DNA of 64,000 bases from Paenibacillus hamazuiensis (GTDB lineage Bacteria; Bacillota; Bacilli; Paenibacillales; NBRC-103111). The translations under genes and the position numbers were made by a program. Positions 36,735-44,949 of this stretch are shown one piece after another. Under the pieces are notes generated by a model. That model searched no databases. It was not told the DNA's origin and was given only the letters and a program-made list of their open reading frames with translations. The stretch lies in contig NZ_JALRMO010000001.1 in NCBI RefSeq assembly GCF_023276405.1, forward strand, positions 5,146,001 through 5,210,000, read 5' to 3'. Numbering within the stretch: the stretch's first letter is position 1; each line of letters opens with the position of its first letter.

Positions 36735-37241
36735 GTGGAACTATTCTTAACTCCTCTAAAAAATTCCCGGATCTTGAAAGTTTGTTATTGCGATAAGGCG
36801 GCTTTGGCGAAAGATACTTATCATCTTCCGGTCGATTCGACGGCGAATCTGCCCATGTTCGAAGGATTCCGGTATTTTTCGCCGATCGATATCGCGAGCC
36901 TGGAGAGGCATACGCAATTTATTTGCGGATACATGGACGATCGGATCGTCGGCGTTTTGAAGTTTCATCGCTGCAAAGCGGATACGCACGAGCTGATCGG
37001 CGAGCAGGACAAAGCTGCGGTCCCCAATTATTTGGAGGTCCGGTACGTGGACGTTGACCGGCGATGGCACAATATCGGGGTGGCGACCGCGTTAATCCAA
37101 GGGTTTTCGGCGCGAATGACCGGGCCGGAAACCGTCGTCGTCTCGCCGCTCACCGCGGACGGCAGGAGGGCGAATTTGCTTGGCAAATTCCGCGAACATT
37201 TGAGCCGCTCCGCAGAGGGACCCATTTTGTCCGTCAGCTGA
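36735..37241 (+). CDS. GNAT-like acetyltransferase
   Basis: About 168 residues with a GNAT-like core: FICGYMDDRIVGVLKFHRCK (strands 3-4), NYLEVRYVDVDRRWHNIGVA followed by TALIQGFSARM, in which VDRRWHNIGVATALI replaces the usual R/Q-x-x-G-x-G/A loop. A GTG start with AAAGGGG about nine bases upstream is used. It is divergent from the first sigma operon and lies tail-to-tail with the second anti-sigma gene. Substrate unknown. Confidence 0.7.
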   Translation: MELFLTPLKNSRILKVCYCDKAALAKDTYHLPVDSTANLPMFEGFRYFSPIDIASLERHTQFICGYMDDRIVGVLKFHRCKADTHELIGEQDKAAVPNYLEVRYVDVDRRWHNIGVATALIQGFSARMTGPETVVVSPLTADGRRANLLGKFREHLSRSAEGPILSVS

Positions 37242-37313
37242 CAAGTGCGAAATAAATCCTTATCTTTTTCTCGACTTGCTTCCGAATTCCTTTTCCTGAC
37301 AATCGGTGCGGAA

Positions 37314-37343
37314 AAGAAAAAGCTCGCCCAACTTGGGGCAAGC
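37314..37343 (-). terminator. Terminator of the second ECF sigma/anti-sigma operon
   Basis: On the minus strand GCTTGCCC and GGGCGAGC (one G-T pair) form a stem followed by TTTTTC. It lies 22 bases after the stop codon. Confidence 0.85.
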
Positions 37344-37364
37344 CTATGATACCGATTTGTTTGT

Positions 37365-39011
37365 TTACTTATCCTGCCCGTACAGCGGAACGCGCAGCTC
37401 CTTGTCCGGTGTTTCCGTGTAGTACCAGAAAATATGAAGCTCCGCTTCGGTTCCGGTAAAATCCGGATACTCGTCGATCGCGCGGTTGTTGCCGTCTCCC
37501 ATAAAGTTCGTCGTCACCGGCTTGCCGATGAGCCGGTTTCCGTCCTTCATGATATACGTTTGGTTAATGCCGCCAAAGCTGGGATCGGCACATTCGCTCT
37601 GCACATAAAGCTTGCCGTCCTGTTTGTAGTAAGTCCACAGGACGGAATAACCTCCGACCTTCGTTGTGAGCGTCATCTTCCGCTCGCCGATATCGGTCAG
37701 CTTGATCGGTTCGGTGGCGTCCTTATGCTCCAGCACCTCGTATTTCGCTGCAAAAGATACCGGCGTTTGCTCCGTTACTTTCACTCCGGGCGGCAGCTCG
37801 AACCGGAACGTCGTCTTTTCCGGATCCTCGTTCGGCCATGTTCCCCCGTCCAGGAGCGTGCCGTTCACATCGAGCGCAAACCGGAGATACGGTATGCGCA
37901 TATACTTTTCGTGGCTTGCTATGATACGGATTTGCGTCGGCGTGACGATCATTTCCTCCAGCGTCATCCGGCCTGCGGGAAATTCGACCGGAACGTTCAT
38001 GCCGTGTTTGACGGTGCCGCTGAGCATCTGCTTTTTGTCCAAATGAAGGGCAAATGCCCAGTCCTTGTCGATCCTCCGCTCCTCGCGCGTGTAGAGCAGT
38101 TTGAAGGTTGCGGAGGATCCCTGCAAATCGCCGAGCTGATAATACTGCTTGCCGGTGTATTCCCCATGCTCGCCGGGCTTGCCGAATGCGCCGGGTCCTG
38201 CTTCCTTGACCAGAGCGCCGTCCTTATAAACGCCGATGCGCGGGAACGTCCACTTCATGGCATCCTGCCGCTCAAATTCGACGGCGGTATCCAGCAGCAT
38301 CTTCTCTCCCTGCACAAAAGGCCGCACCGTCAACCGCCCGATACCGTCCTGCCGGATATCGAAAGTTTGCAGCTTATCCTGGGACGGATCGAGCGCAATG
38401 TCGCGTTCTGCCGAAGAGAACGATTGCAGCGTGCTCGCCGTCAGCTGCACGTCCGCCTCCAGCCCGTCCGGCGTCCACTCCGTTTCAAAGTAACCGCTGA
38501 ACGTCTTGCTGTCTTTATCCCAAAACTGGCTGTGCCGCCCTTCGATGGTCCGGCCATCCGCATCCTTCAGCTCCATGGCGGAAAAATACAGGCTTTCCGG
38601 CGTCCCGCCTTCTGCGCTCAGGCTGTAAAGCAGCACCGTACGGTTATCGTCAACGATGGCGGTATGTATGGTCATCGTCACGCCGTCGATCGTCACCGAT
38701 TTTCCGATGTTCTGCCCGAGCCCCTGCTCCAGCGCCGATTGAACGCCGCTTCGGAACGATAAAATGTGCTCCCAGTTATATGAAATGGCCGCGATCACCG
38801 GACTGGCTGCAAGCACCGCGGTCAACGAAGCGATCAGCGTCAATTTGCGCAGCCGCTTTCGCCGCGGCGCGGACATGTCGACCGGCGCCAGCTTGGTGCC
38901 CGCCGCGGGGATGTTCTTCTCGATCCGGCTCCACATCGCGTCGAAATCCGGATAATCCAGCTGCTTGTCATCTTCTAAAAACCGAGTAAACGTTTGTTCG
39001 GCCTTTTCCAT
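37365..39011 (-). CDS. DUF4179 domain-containing anti-sigma-type membrane protein
   Basis: About 548 residues. A short cytoplasmic part ending in a basic stretch (APRRKRLRKLTLIASLTAVL) leads to one membrane segment (LTLIASLTAVLAASPVIAAI) and a large outer domain. NWEHILSFRSGVQSALEQGL and the following SVTIDGVTMTIHTAIVDDNR, VLLYSLSAEGG are typical of DUF4179, which accompanies ECF sigma factors in Bacillota. The start ATG 39011 (MEKAEQTFTRFLEDDK) is preferred because GGTGG lies five bases upstream; an alternative ATG is at 39035. It overlaps the sigma gene by 44 bases. Anti-sigma function is inferred. Confidence 0.87.
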   Translation of the reverse strand: MEKAEQTFTRFLEDDKQLDYPDFDAMWSRIEKNIPAAGTKLAPVDMSAPRRKRLRKLTLIASLTAVLAASPVIAAISYNWEHILSFRSGVQSALEQGLGQNIGKSVTIDGVTMTIHTAIVDDNRTVLLYSLSAEGGTPESLYFSAMELKDADGRTIEGRHSQFWDKDSKTFSGYFETEWTPDGLEADVQLTASTLQSFSSAERDIALDPSQDKLQTFDIRQDGIGRLTVRPFVQGEKMLLDTAVEFERQDAMKWTFPRIGVYKDGALVKEAGPGAFGKPGEHGEYTGKQYYQLGDLQGSSATFKLLYTREERRIDKDWAFALHLDKKQMLSGTVKHGMNVPVEFPAGRMTLEEMIVTPTQIRIIASHEKYMRIPYLRFALDVNGTLLDGGTWPNEDPEKTTFRFELPPGVKVTEQTPVSFAAKYEVLEHKDATEPIKLTDIGERKMTLTTKVGGYSVLWTYYKQDGKLYVQSECADPSFGGINQTYIMKDGNRLIGKPVTTNFMGDGNNRAIDEYPDFTGTEAELHIFWYYTETPDKELRVPLYGQDK

Positions 39012-39516
39012 AAGCGCCACCATCCTTTCCGTCATTTGCCGGCTCCGCCATCCGCTTCATCAGCTTGAGTCCCTTGTTCAGCCGGGACTTCACCGTTCCG
39101 ACCGGGATGCTCAAAATATCCGCCACCTCGTTCAGACTGCACTCGCTTATAAAGCGCAGCGAAACGGCGGCTCTTATTTTCCCGGGCAGGCGGCTTAACA
39201 ATTGCACGCATTCCTTGGCCGCCTCCCGTTCCTCGGCAACCGTTTCCGCCGCTTTTTCCGCAGGCGGCGCAAGCTGCTGAAGCCGCTTTTCGTTAGCCTG
39301 CGCGCGGCTGTTTTTTTTCAAATGGTTCAGGCAATGGTTCACCGTCACGCGCATCAGCCAAGTCTTCAAATGCTCGACCCGCCTCCAGTCGTGCCGGAAC
39401 ACGGTCAAAAACACCTCCTGGCATACGTCCTCCGCATCCGCGGCGTGATGCAGCATGAAATAACACGTTTTGTAAACGTCTTTGTTATACGTTTCAAACA
39501 GCTCTTTCTCGGTCAA
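38968..39516 (-). CDS. ECF sigma factor
   Basis: A 182-residue ECF factor: region 2 (LFETYNKDVYKTCYFMLHHA, DAEDVCQEVFLTVFRHDWRR, RVEHLKTWLMRVTVNHCLNH) and region 4 (AVSLRFISECSLNEVADILS, PVGTVKSRLNKGLKLMKRMA). TTG start with AGGGGGAG upstream, 24 bases from a candidate self-regulated promoter. It forms an operon with the overlapping DUF4179 gene. Confidence 0.94.
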   Translation of the reverse strand: MTEKELFETYNKDVYKTCYFMLHHAADAEDVCQEVFLTVFRHDWRRVEHLKTWLMRVTVNHCLNHLKKNSRAQANEKRLQQLAPPAEKAAETVAEEREAAKECVQLLSRLPGKIRAAVSLRFISECSLNEVADILSIPVGTVKSRLNKGLKLMKRMAEPANDGKDGGAYGKGRTNVYSVFRR

Positions 39517-39539
39517 ACCTTCTCCCCCTTTCCGCTTTT

Positions 39540-39572
39540 ACCTTATAAACAACCTCACCGGCCGAAAGGTTC
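39540..39572 (-). promoter_or_regulatory. Candidate autoregulated ECF promoter 2
   Basis: On the minus strand GAACCTTTCGGCCG (39559-39572) and TTTATAAGGT (39540-39549), in the same spacing as at the first sigma gene. Shared positions are GAACyTTTyGGCCG in the -35 part and TAT..GG in the -10 part. Confidence 0.6.
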
Positions 39573-39583
39573 ATTTTTTTCGC

Positions 39584-39624
39584 AAAAAAACCCAAAGTGC
39601 CGAATTCCGCCCGGCGCCTTTGGG
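39584..39624 (-). terminator. Terminator upstream of the second ECF operon
   Basis: On the minus strand CCCAAAGGCGCCG and CGGCACTTTGGG pair with one bulge and are followed by TTTTTTT. It ends transcription coming from the MFS direction and insulates the sigma promoter. Confidence 0.88.
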
Positions 39625-39646
39625 CCTGATCCCGATATGCTTCCTC

Positions 39647-39800
39647 TCAATAGACCATCGTCCAATGCTTCCCCGCGTTCGTGCGGATTATGAAATCCCG
39701 CATTGCGTCGAACAATTCTTTATACGGTGAGGGGGATCCCTTCGGGAAGACGGATTTCGCTGCCGTTGGAGCACTCCCCCGACTAATGGCAGAGATTCAG
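39647..39800 (-). pseudogene. Protein-coding remnant before the terminator
   Basis: Not recognised. A minus-strand frame ending in KELFDAMRDFIIRTNAGKHW and then TMVY before a stop looks like a genuine protein C-terminus, and a good terminator follows 23 bases later. Upstream the frame is blocked within about 150 bases and no start is found. It is probably the tail of a lost gene. The remaining bases of the 39516-39895 gap show nothing else. Confidence 0.35.
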
Positions 39801-39894
39801 GGGCCATCTATTTCAGTTATTCCACGCACAGATCAGGCGTACATTCCTCATCAAACATTGCCTCTTCAGCAAACGGTTTAAAATAAAACGTGCA

Positions 39895-41202
39895 TTATAC
39901 CTTCTTCCTGGACCACAGGACAACCGGTATAAGAAGCAAAGACAGGAATCCTCCGGCCAGGGAGAGTGTCGAATAGCTGGACTGAGCCACCACCATGCCG
40001 GACAATGCACCTCCGGATGCCCCGGCAAGAGCAACCAAAACGTCCACCGTTCCTTGTGTCTTGGCACGTATATGTGGAGGTGTGGCATCGACAATCGCTG
40101 CTGTTCCGCTGATCAGACCAAAATTCCACCCCAATCCAAGTAGCGCAAGCGCAAGAACAAGCAGTACCATGGAGTCACCGGATGCAAATGCAGCGAGTAA
40201 GCCGGCCAAGAGCAAAGTCACTCCAGAGGCATAGGACATCGGCATCCGTCCGTACTTATCGACGAGAATGCCGGTGAGCAGTGAGGGCAGATACATTGCG
40301 GCAACATGAATTCCGATCACGACACCAACCTCGCCAAGTCCATGTCCGTGATGCTTCATGTGAACCGGTGTCATGGTCATAATACCAACCATCACAATCT
40401 GGGTTAACACCATCACCGACGCACCAACAATTATCCCCCGTTTATTCACACCCGTTATAAGAGTATGGGATTGCTGTGCGTGGTTCCGGCTATCTTGTGC
40501 ACGTTGTGTTTCTGCAATAGCTTTGGCCACGATTAAAGGATCTGGCCGCAAGAATATGAGCAATACGAAACCTGCCAATATATAAGCAACAGCTGCCAGC
40601 ATGAATGGACCGGATAACGTAGGAGCGCCTAACAAAGTCGCAATTCGACCTGTAATATTTACGAGATTCGGTCCTGCAACCGCACCAAATGTCGTGAAGA
40701 CCATGGCCGTACTAATCGCTTTGGCCCGCTGTGTCGGGAGTGCCAGATCCGTACCGGCATATCTGGCCTGCAGGTTGGTAGCCGTCCCTGCTCCATAGAC
40801 CAGCAGCGAAACGAAGAGCAGCACTATACTATTGAAAACAGCTGCCAGGACGACGCCTGCAGCACCAAGTCCGCCTGTTAAGAAACCCGCGGCCAAGCCC
40901 GCACGACGCCCCAAACGTTGAGATAAGCGGCCGACGACGAGCGCCGCGGCAGCAGAGCCTAACGTAAACAGTGCCGTCGGAACACCAGCATAGCTGTCTG
41001 TTCCGAGCATATCCTGTGCAAGCAGTGCCCCTACTGTGATCCCTGCAGCCAGACCCGCCCCGCCAAACACCTGGGAAGCAATGACGATGATCATCGTTCT
41101 TTTGTACAGCTGACGCTGATTCTCAGGGGAATCCACATATGGCCTAAGTGATTTTCCCATACCATTTATTGGTTTTCCAACGAATACCGTCTCGTTCGAC
41201 AT
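39895..41202 (-). CDS. MFS transporter
   Basis: A 435-residue major facilitator with 12 likely membrane segments; the conserved loop is GRLSQRLGRRAGLAAGFLTG (about residues 91-110) and, after the second half starts, GILVDKYGRMPMSYASGVTL (about 315-334). A long His/Gln-rich cytoplasmic loop (ETQRAQDSRNHAQQSHTL) connects the halves. It is the third gene of a block with an amine oxidase and an alcohol dehydrogenase on the same strand and may move the substrate or product of those enzymes. Confidence 0.92.
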   Translation of the reverse strand: MSNETVFVGKPINGMGKSLRPYVDSPENQRQLYKRTMIIVIASQVFGGAGLAAGITVGALLAQDMLGTDSYAGVPTALFTLGSAAAALVVGRLSQRLGRRAGLAAGFLTGGLGAAGVVLAAVFNSIVLLFVSLLVYGAGTATNLQARYAGTDLALPTQRAKAISTAMVFTTFGAVAGPNLVNITGRIATLLGAPTLSGPFMLAAVAYILAGFVLLIFLRPDPLIVAKAIAETQRAQDSRNHAQQSHTLITGVNKRGIIVGASVMVLTQIVMVGIMTMTPVHMKHHGHGLGEVGVVIGIHVAAMYLPSLLTGILVDKYGRMPMSYASGVTLLLAGLLAAFASGDSMVLLVLALALLGLGWNFGLISGTAAIVDATPPHIRAKTQGTVDVLVALAGASGGALSGMVVAQSSYSTLSLAGGFLSLLLIPVVLWSRKKV

Positions 41203-41229
41203 GTATCTATCCCCCTATTCTATAACCCT

Positions 41230-42198
41230 TCAGTTGCCATCATAAATATGGAGAACGGCCCGAAACCGAGTGGAGGCCGCCATCATCTTGTCATAGGCTT
41301 CGCTTGCACGTTCAAGCGGAAAGCACTCAATCATCGGCCGTACATCAGTAAGCACACTGAAATTAACGGCATCCTGGATTTCCGGCGCATGTCCAGTAAA
41401 ATAACCTCTAACCGTATTCGGTCCTTTTAAGAAATCGCTGGCCGACAATTCTAGTTTCTCCCCTGAGCCGGCGACAATAATGAGTTCACCGTCCGATCCA
41501 AGCCCCTTGATCAGAGAAGAGATTGCTTTGGCGTTCGGCGCAGTAGCCAAAATGACTTTGGCGCCACCCAATGCCTGTAAGGCTCGAGCCGGATCCTCCT
41601 CATCGGAATCGATATAGTGATGTGCTCCAAGCTGGCGGATCAACGCTTCTTTGTCACGGCCACGTGAGATCGCAACCGTGCGGAAGCCGGCTTTCTTTGC
41701 ATACTGAGCCGCTAGATGCCCCAGTCCGCCAATGCCTTGGATCGCGACAAGATCCCCAGCCCGAGCTTTACTATTTCGAAGAGCACTAAATGTTGTTTCA
41801 CCTGCACACATAAGTGGTGCTGCTTCTACTGCGGACAATCCATCCGGAATGCGGGACAAACTATCCTCATAAGCCACCATGTATTCTGCGTACCCACCGT
41901 CGATAGTCAAGCCTGTTACATGGTTGTTCCCACCGTGCCATCCAATCCCGACACGCTCGCCGATGTTCCATTTCGTCGAACCGAGGCCCAGTTGTTCCAC
42001 AATCCCAACGACCTCATGACCAGGGATGCGGGGATACGCGGGGGAGGCGCCTCTAATGGCGACCGCGTCGCCATGACATACGCCACATGCTTCTACTCGA
42101 AGCAATACTTGCTTTTCGCCCGGCTGTGGCACTGGAATCTGTATGAGTGTCATCTTTTCCCCTTTGGACGGAATTTGCATGGCGTTCATCATTTTCAC
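41230..42198 (-). CDS. Zinc-type alcohol dehydrogenase lacking the structural zinc lobe
   Basis: About 322 residues. Catalytic-zinc ligands are present (ACGVCHGDAVAIRG, GHEVVG), and the NAD(P) motif is IQGIGGLGHLAAQYAKKAG. Where most relatives carry the four-Cys structural-zinc loop between VGVGWHGG and the xxVTGxxxDGGYAEYM segment, this protein reads GWHGGNNHVTGLTIDGGYAE, about 20 residues shorter and with no Cys. GTG 42198 with GGAGGTC nine bases upstream is the start; it overlaps the stop of the amine oxidase gene (GTGA). The substrate is probably an aldehyde or alcohol made by the neighbouring oxidase. Confidence 0.9.
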   Translation of the reverse strand: MKMMNAMQIPSKGEKMTLIQIPVPQPGEKQVLLRVEACGVCHGDAVAIRGASPAYPRIPGHEVVGIVEQLGLGSTKWNIGERVGIGWHGGNNHVTGLTIDGGYAEYMVAYEDSLSRIPDGLSAVEAAPLMCAGETTFSALRNSKARAGDLVAIQGIGGLGHLAAQYAKKAGFRTVAISRGRDKEALIRQLGAHHYIDSDEEDPARALQALGGAKVILATAPNAKAISSLIKGLGSDGELIIVAGSGEKLELSASDFLKGPNTVRGYFTGHAPEIQDAVNFSVLTDVRPMIECFPLERASEAYDKMMAASTRFRAVLHIYDGN

Positions 42199-43298
42199 CG
42201 TACGTGACCTCCTAACCATGTTTGGATCTCTGAAACGACCCTTTCTGCTGACTGAAGTGCACCTTCCAGATGCCCGCCGAATTGCGTATTCGTCTCTGTA
42301 CCTGCAAAAGCGATTTTCTTCTCCCATACACCGGTTGCCGATGGTTGACCATAGATCGGGACATCTATCAGGGGGATAAAGTCTTGCTCTACTGCTGTTT
42401 CGGTATCCTGTGACCAATCCTTATAAAGAAAAGCACTGACTTGGTCGGCTGAGGGTCCAAACAGCCTAACCATTTGGCCTATGACCAATTGTTCAATCTC
42501 ATCCTGCCCCAATTCATGGCGCATACTTGCCGGTATTCCGAAGAAACCGAATAGCGCACCAGAGCCTGTATCCGGCGAAGCATCATGGATTTCCTGCAAC
42601 GGGCCGACCCGGCTCGATACGAATCCGGAAAGGCCTAATTCTCTCCAAAAAGGTCGATCATAGATGACAACTGCCTTCGCCTGTCCCGCCATCCACGTAG
42701 GCTTGTTAACAAGGTCTGTCATCAGATCTGAAGGAAGAGGCGGTGAAAATTCCAGATATCGCGCTGCAATCCGGGGTGGTAACGCTAGGATAACCGCGCT
42801 TGCTGAGATTCGTTCCCTTGCTCCGTCTGCTTCAACCGTGATCCCACCATTCTGATCCAGGCTGATCGCAGTAACCCGTGTTTTTAACTCGATTGTCCCG
42901 GGCGGAATCGTATCTGCAACCGCCTCAATTAGCGACTGCACACCTCCGGCGAATCGAATTGAACTTACATTTGCATTGGCTGGCAGCATATATCGCTCTG
43001 GCGATTCATTGTCGGACCGTTCTAATAACATTGCCCCTTGGGAGTATTGGACAAAAGTTTCCAAATTCAATTCATGAACAAGATGGGTAATCGTACTCTC
43101 ATACTGCGGCCAGAACCATGTCGGTCCAAGGTCAAATTTCCCCAGTTCAGGCCGATTTAAAACAGAACTGCTTAAGATCCTGCCGCCAATCCGATCTCTA
43201 GCCTCCAGAACCCTACACGGGATACCTTGTACATGAAGTAGAGAAGCAGCCCGAAGGCCGCTTAAACCGGCTCCGACAATGACCACCGAATTGTGCAT
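42195..43298 (-). CDS. FAD-dependent amine oxidase-like protein
   Basis: A 367-residue flavoprotein of the monoamine/polyamine oxidase group. N-terminal FAD motif VVIVGAGLSGLRAASLLHVQ, then VLEARDRIGGRI; a substrate-side helix (KFDLGPTWFWPQYESTITHL), a central FAGGVQSLIEAVADTI, and the C-terminal FAD motif IAFAGTETNTQFGGHLEGAL with the last helix following. It is shorter than eukaryotic MAO (no membrane anchor) and likely cytoplasmic. Translationally coupled to the dehydrogenase gene. It may deaminate an amine to an aldehyde that the dehydrogenase then converts. Confidence 0.9.
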   Translation of the reverse strand: MHNSVVIVGAGLSGLRAASLLHVQGIPCRVLEARDRIGGRILSSSVLNRPELGKFDLGPTWFWPQYESTITHLVHELNLETFVQYSQGAMLLERSDNESPERYMLPANANVSSIRFAGGVQSLIEAVADTIPPGTIELKTRVTAISLDQNGGITVEADGARERISASAVILALPPRIAARYLEFSPPLPSDLMTDLVNKPTWMAGQAKAVVIYDRPFWRELGLSGFVSSRVGPLQEIHDASPDTGSGALFGFFGIPASMRHELGQDEIEQLVIGQMVRLFGPSADQVSAFLYKDWSQDTETAVEQDFIPLIDVPIYGQPSATGVWEKKIAFAGTETNTQFGGHLEGALQSAERVVSEIQTWLGGHVR

Positions 43299-43370
43299 AT
43301 TGTTACCTCTTTCCTATACAAAGGGCTGCTCGTTACCCTCCAACAAGATTTGCCCCATCATAACACGCAT

Positions 43371-43401
43371 AAAAAAACCATACAATACTAAAATTGTATG
43401 G
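43371..43401 (-). terminator. Terminator of the MocR-type gene
   Basis: On the minus strand CCATACAAT and ATTGTATGG form a perfect 9-bp stem followed by TTTTTTT, 13 bases after the MocR stop. Confidence 0.92.
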
Positions 43402-43413
43402 CAAACAATATTA

Positions 43414-44805
43414 TTATAAAGTCAGTTCTTGAAGTAAAGATTGAATGATCGTCAATCCTTCCTCCAGCTCTTCCAGTGTTTCCGGTGCACAAACGGAAAT
43501 CCTAACAGCCCGCTCCGGAGAACTGTTCCCAACGACAAATCGATCAGCCGCATACACTTGTACCCCCTGCCGTGCAGCTAACGTCTCAAATTCCGCCCCT
43601 GTAATCTTGCCTGGTAAGAGCAGCCAACGGAAGATCCCAGTATCGACACCTAGACACGTATAGTCTGCCAGATACCGGTTTACGATTTGATTTCTGCGAA
43701 TCGCTTGTTCCCGATGTCCCTCAATCAAGCTCTCGAATTGATTCGATACAATCGTACGCGCTGCCAGTTCTGCAAATAATGGCGGCACGGAAACATTTAG
43801 ATTATAAAGTGCTTTTGCGATTGGCTCTTTGAAGGCGCTAGGAACGGCTACATAAGCAAGTCGCAACCCCGGTGCGATCGATTTGGATAAACTGGCGATA
43901 TAGATAGCCTGTTCCGGCGCAAATGATGCAACGGCTGGGAGCGGTTTTTCGCACAGGAGACTGTACGACGCATCTTCGATAATGAACTGATTATATTTTT
44001 GGGCAACTGCTGCAATCCTTTTGCGATTTTCTGCAGGCATCATGCTAGCTGTCGGATTATGATAATCGGGAATCAAGTAAATCCCTTTAATATCGTCATT
44101 CTTACACGCATACTCCAAGGCGGTTGGACTCATCACATCGTTCTCGGATTTGATTGGTACGATTTGGATGCTGAGCATCGCTGCAGCCGTTTTTAAACCA
44201 GGGTAAGTGTGAGGATCGGCACCTATGCGGTCTCCGGGCTTACATAAACTCGCAAGTGTGGCCGCAATCGCATTTTGCCCCCCATTTGCCAATAAAATGC
44301 GATCAACTGTTGTTTCAAGGCCGCTCCTTCGGATCAGCTTCAAAGCTGCGTCCTTTTGCCAAAGATTTTCGCCTGAACGACCATAACCAAACCATTTTTC
44401 ATAATCCGGCTCTTGCAGCATACTTCTCAGCTGGAGCAGCAGCGGCTCGTAGGAAGCATTATCGGGTAGTGTTGCTCCCATCTCAATTAAATGCTTCGGT
44501 TTGGTATCCTCAAGTAAATACGCATTCGATACCGCACCATACGATACGAATGTCCCACTACCCACTGCAGCGCTTAATAAGCCTTTCAACTCGCACATTT
44601 TAAACGCTTTCGATACGGTGCTCAAATTTAAGTCCAGGAAATCGGCCAATTCACGCTGTGAGGGAAGTCTTGTTCCAGGTAATAAAACTCCGTTTAGAAT
44701 ATCCTGTTGTAATTGTCTCGCGAGTACTTTATAAATAGGTTTATGGGTTCTATCGATCGATGGTTTCCAGCTCATTGGATAGTTGTCAAACGAATTAATA
44801 GGCAT
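43414..44805 (-). CDS. MocR-type regulator (GntR HTH fused to an aminotransferase fold)
   Basis: About 463 residues. N-terminal GntR wHTH (PIYKVLARQLQQDILNGVLL, LPSQRELADFLDLNLSTVSK) and a C-terminal class I aminotransferase fold with the PLP Lys in IASLSKSIAPGLRLAYVAVP; LIPDYHNPTASMM is the usual Asn/Asp-binding region. The ATG at 44805 has AAAAGG nine bases upstream; ATG 44814 is too close to it. MocR proteins sense PLP, amino acids or amines. The oxidase-dehydrogenase-MFS genes follow on the same strand, which fits amine catabolism as its target. Confidence 0.93.
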   Translation of the reverse strand: MPINSFDNYPMSWKPSIDRTHKPIYKVLARQLQQDILNGVLLPGTRLPSQRELADFLDLNLSTVSKAFKMCELKGLLSAAVGSGTFVSYGAVSNAYLLEDTKPKHLIEMGATLPDNASYEPLLLQLRSMLQEPDYEKWFGYGRSGENLWQKDAALKLIRRSGLETTVDRILLANGGQNAIAATLASLCKPGDRIGADPHTYPGLKTAAAMLSIQIVPIKSENDVMSPTALEYACKNDDIKGIYLIPDYHNPTASMMPAENRKRIAAVAQKYNQFIIEDASYSLLCEKPLPAVASFAPEQAIYIASLSKSIAPGLRLAYVAVPSAFKEPIAKALYNLNVSVPPLFAELAARTIVSNQFESLIEGHREQAIRRNQIVNRYLADYTCLGVDTGIFRWLLLPGKITGAEFETLAARQGVQVYAADRFVVGNSSPERAVRISVCAPETLEELEEGLTIIQSLLQELTL

Positions 44806-44882
44806 GATCGGCATCCTTTTACGAAGTGCTAGTTTTAAGAAAACGGTATGCTTTATTATAACCTTTTGCCCGTTAGAGCAAC

Positions 44883-44906
44883 AAAGCTGCCGATCATCGC
44901 GGCAGC
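44883..44906 (-). terminator. Weak terminator after the ROK gene
   Basis: On the minus strand GCTGCCG and CGGCAGC pair around CGATGAT and are followed by TTTGTTG. The T-run is short, so confidence is limited. Confidence 0.55.
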
Positions 44907-44949
44907 CTCGTCAAGATATAATCTCCGCTAAAAAATATTATTGGGTCGC

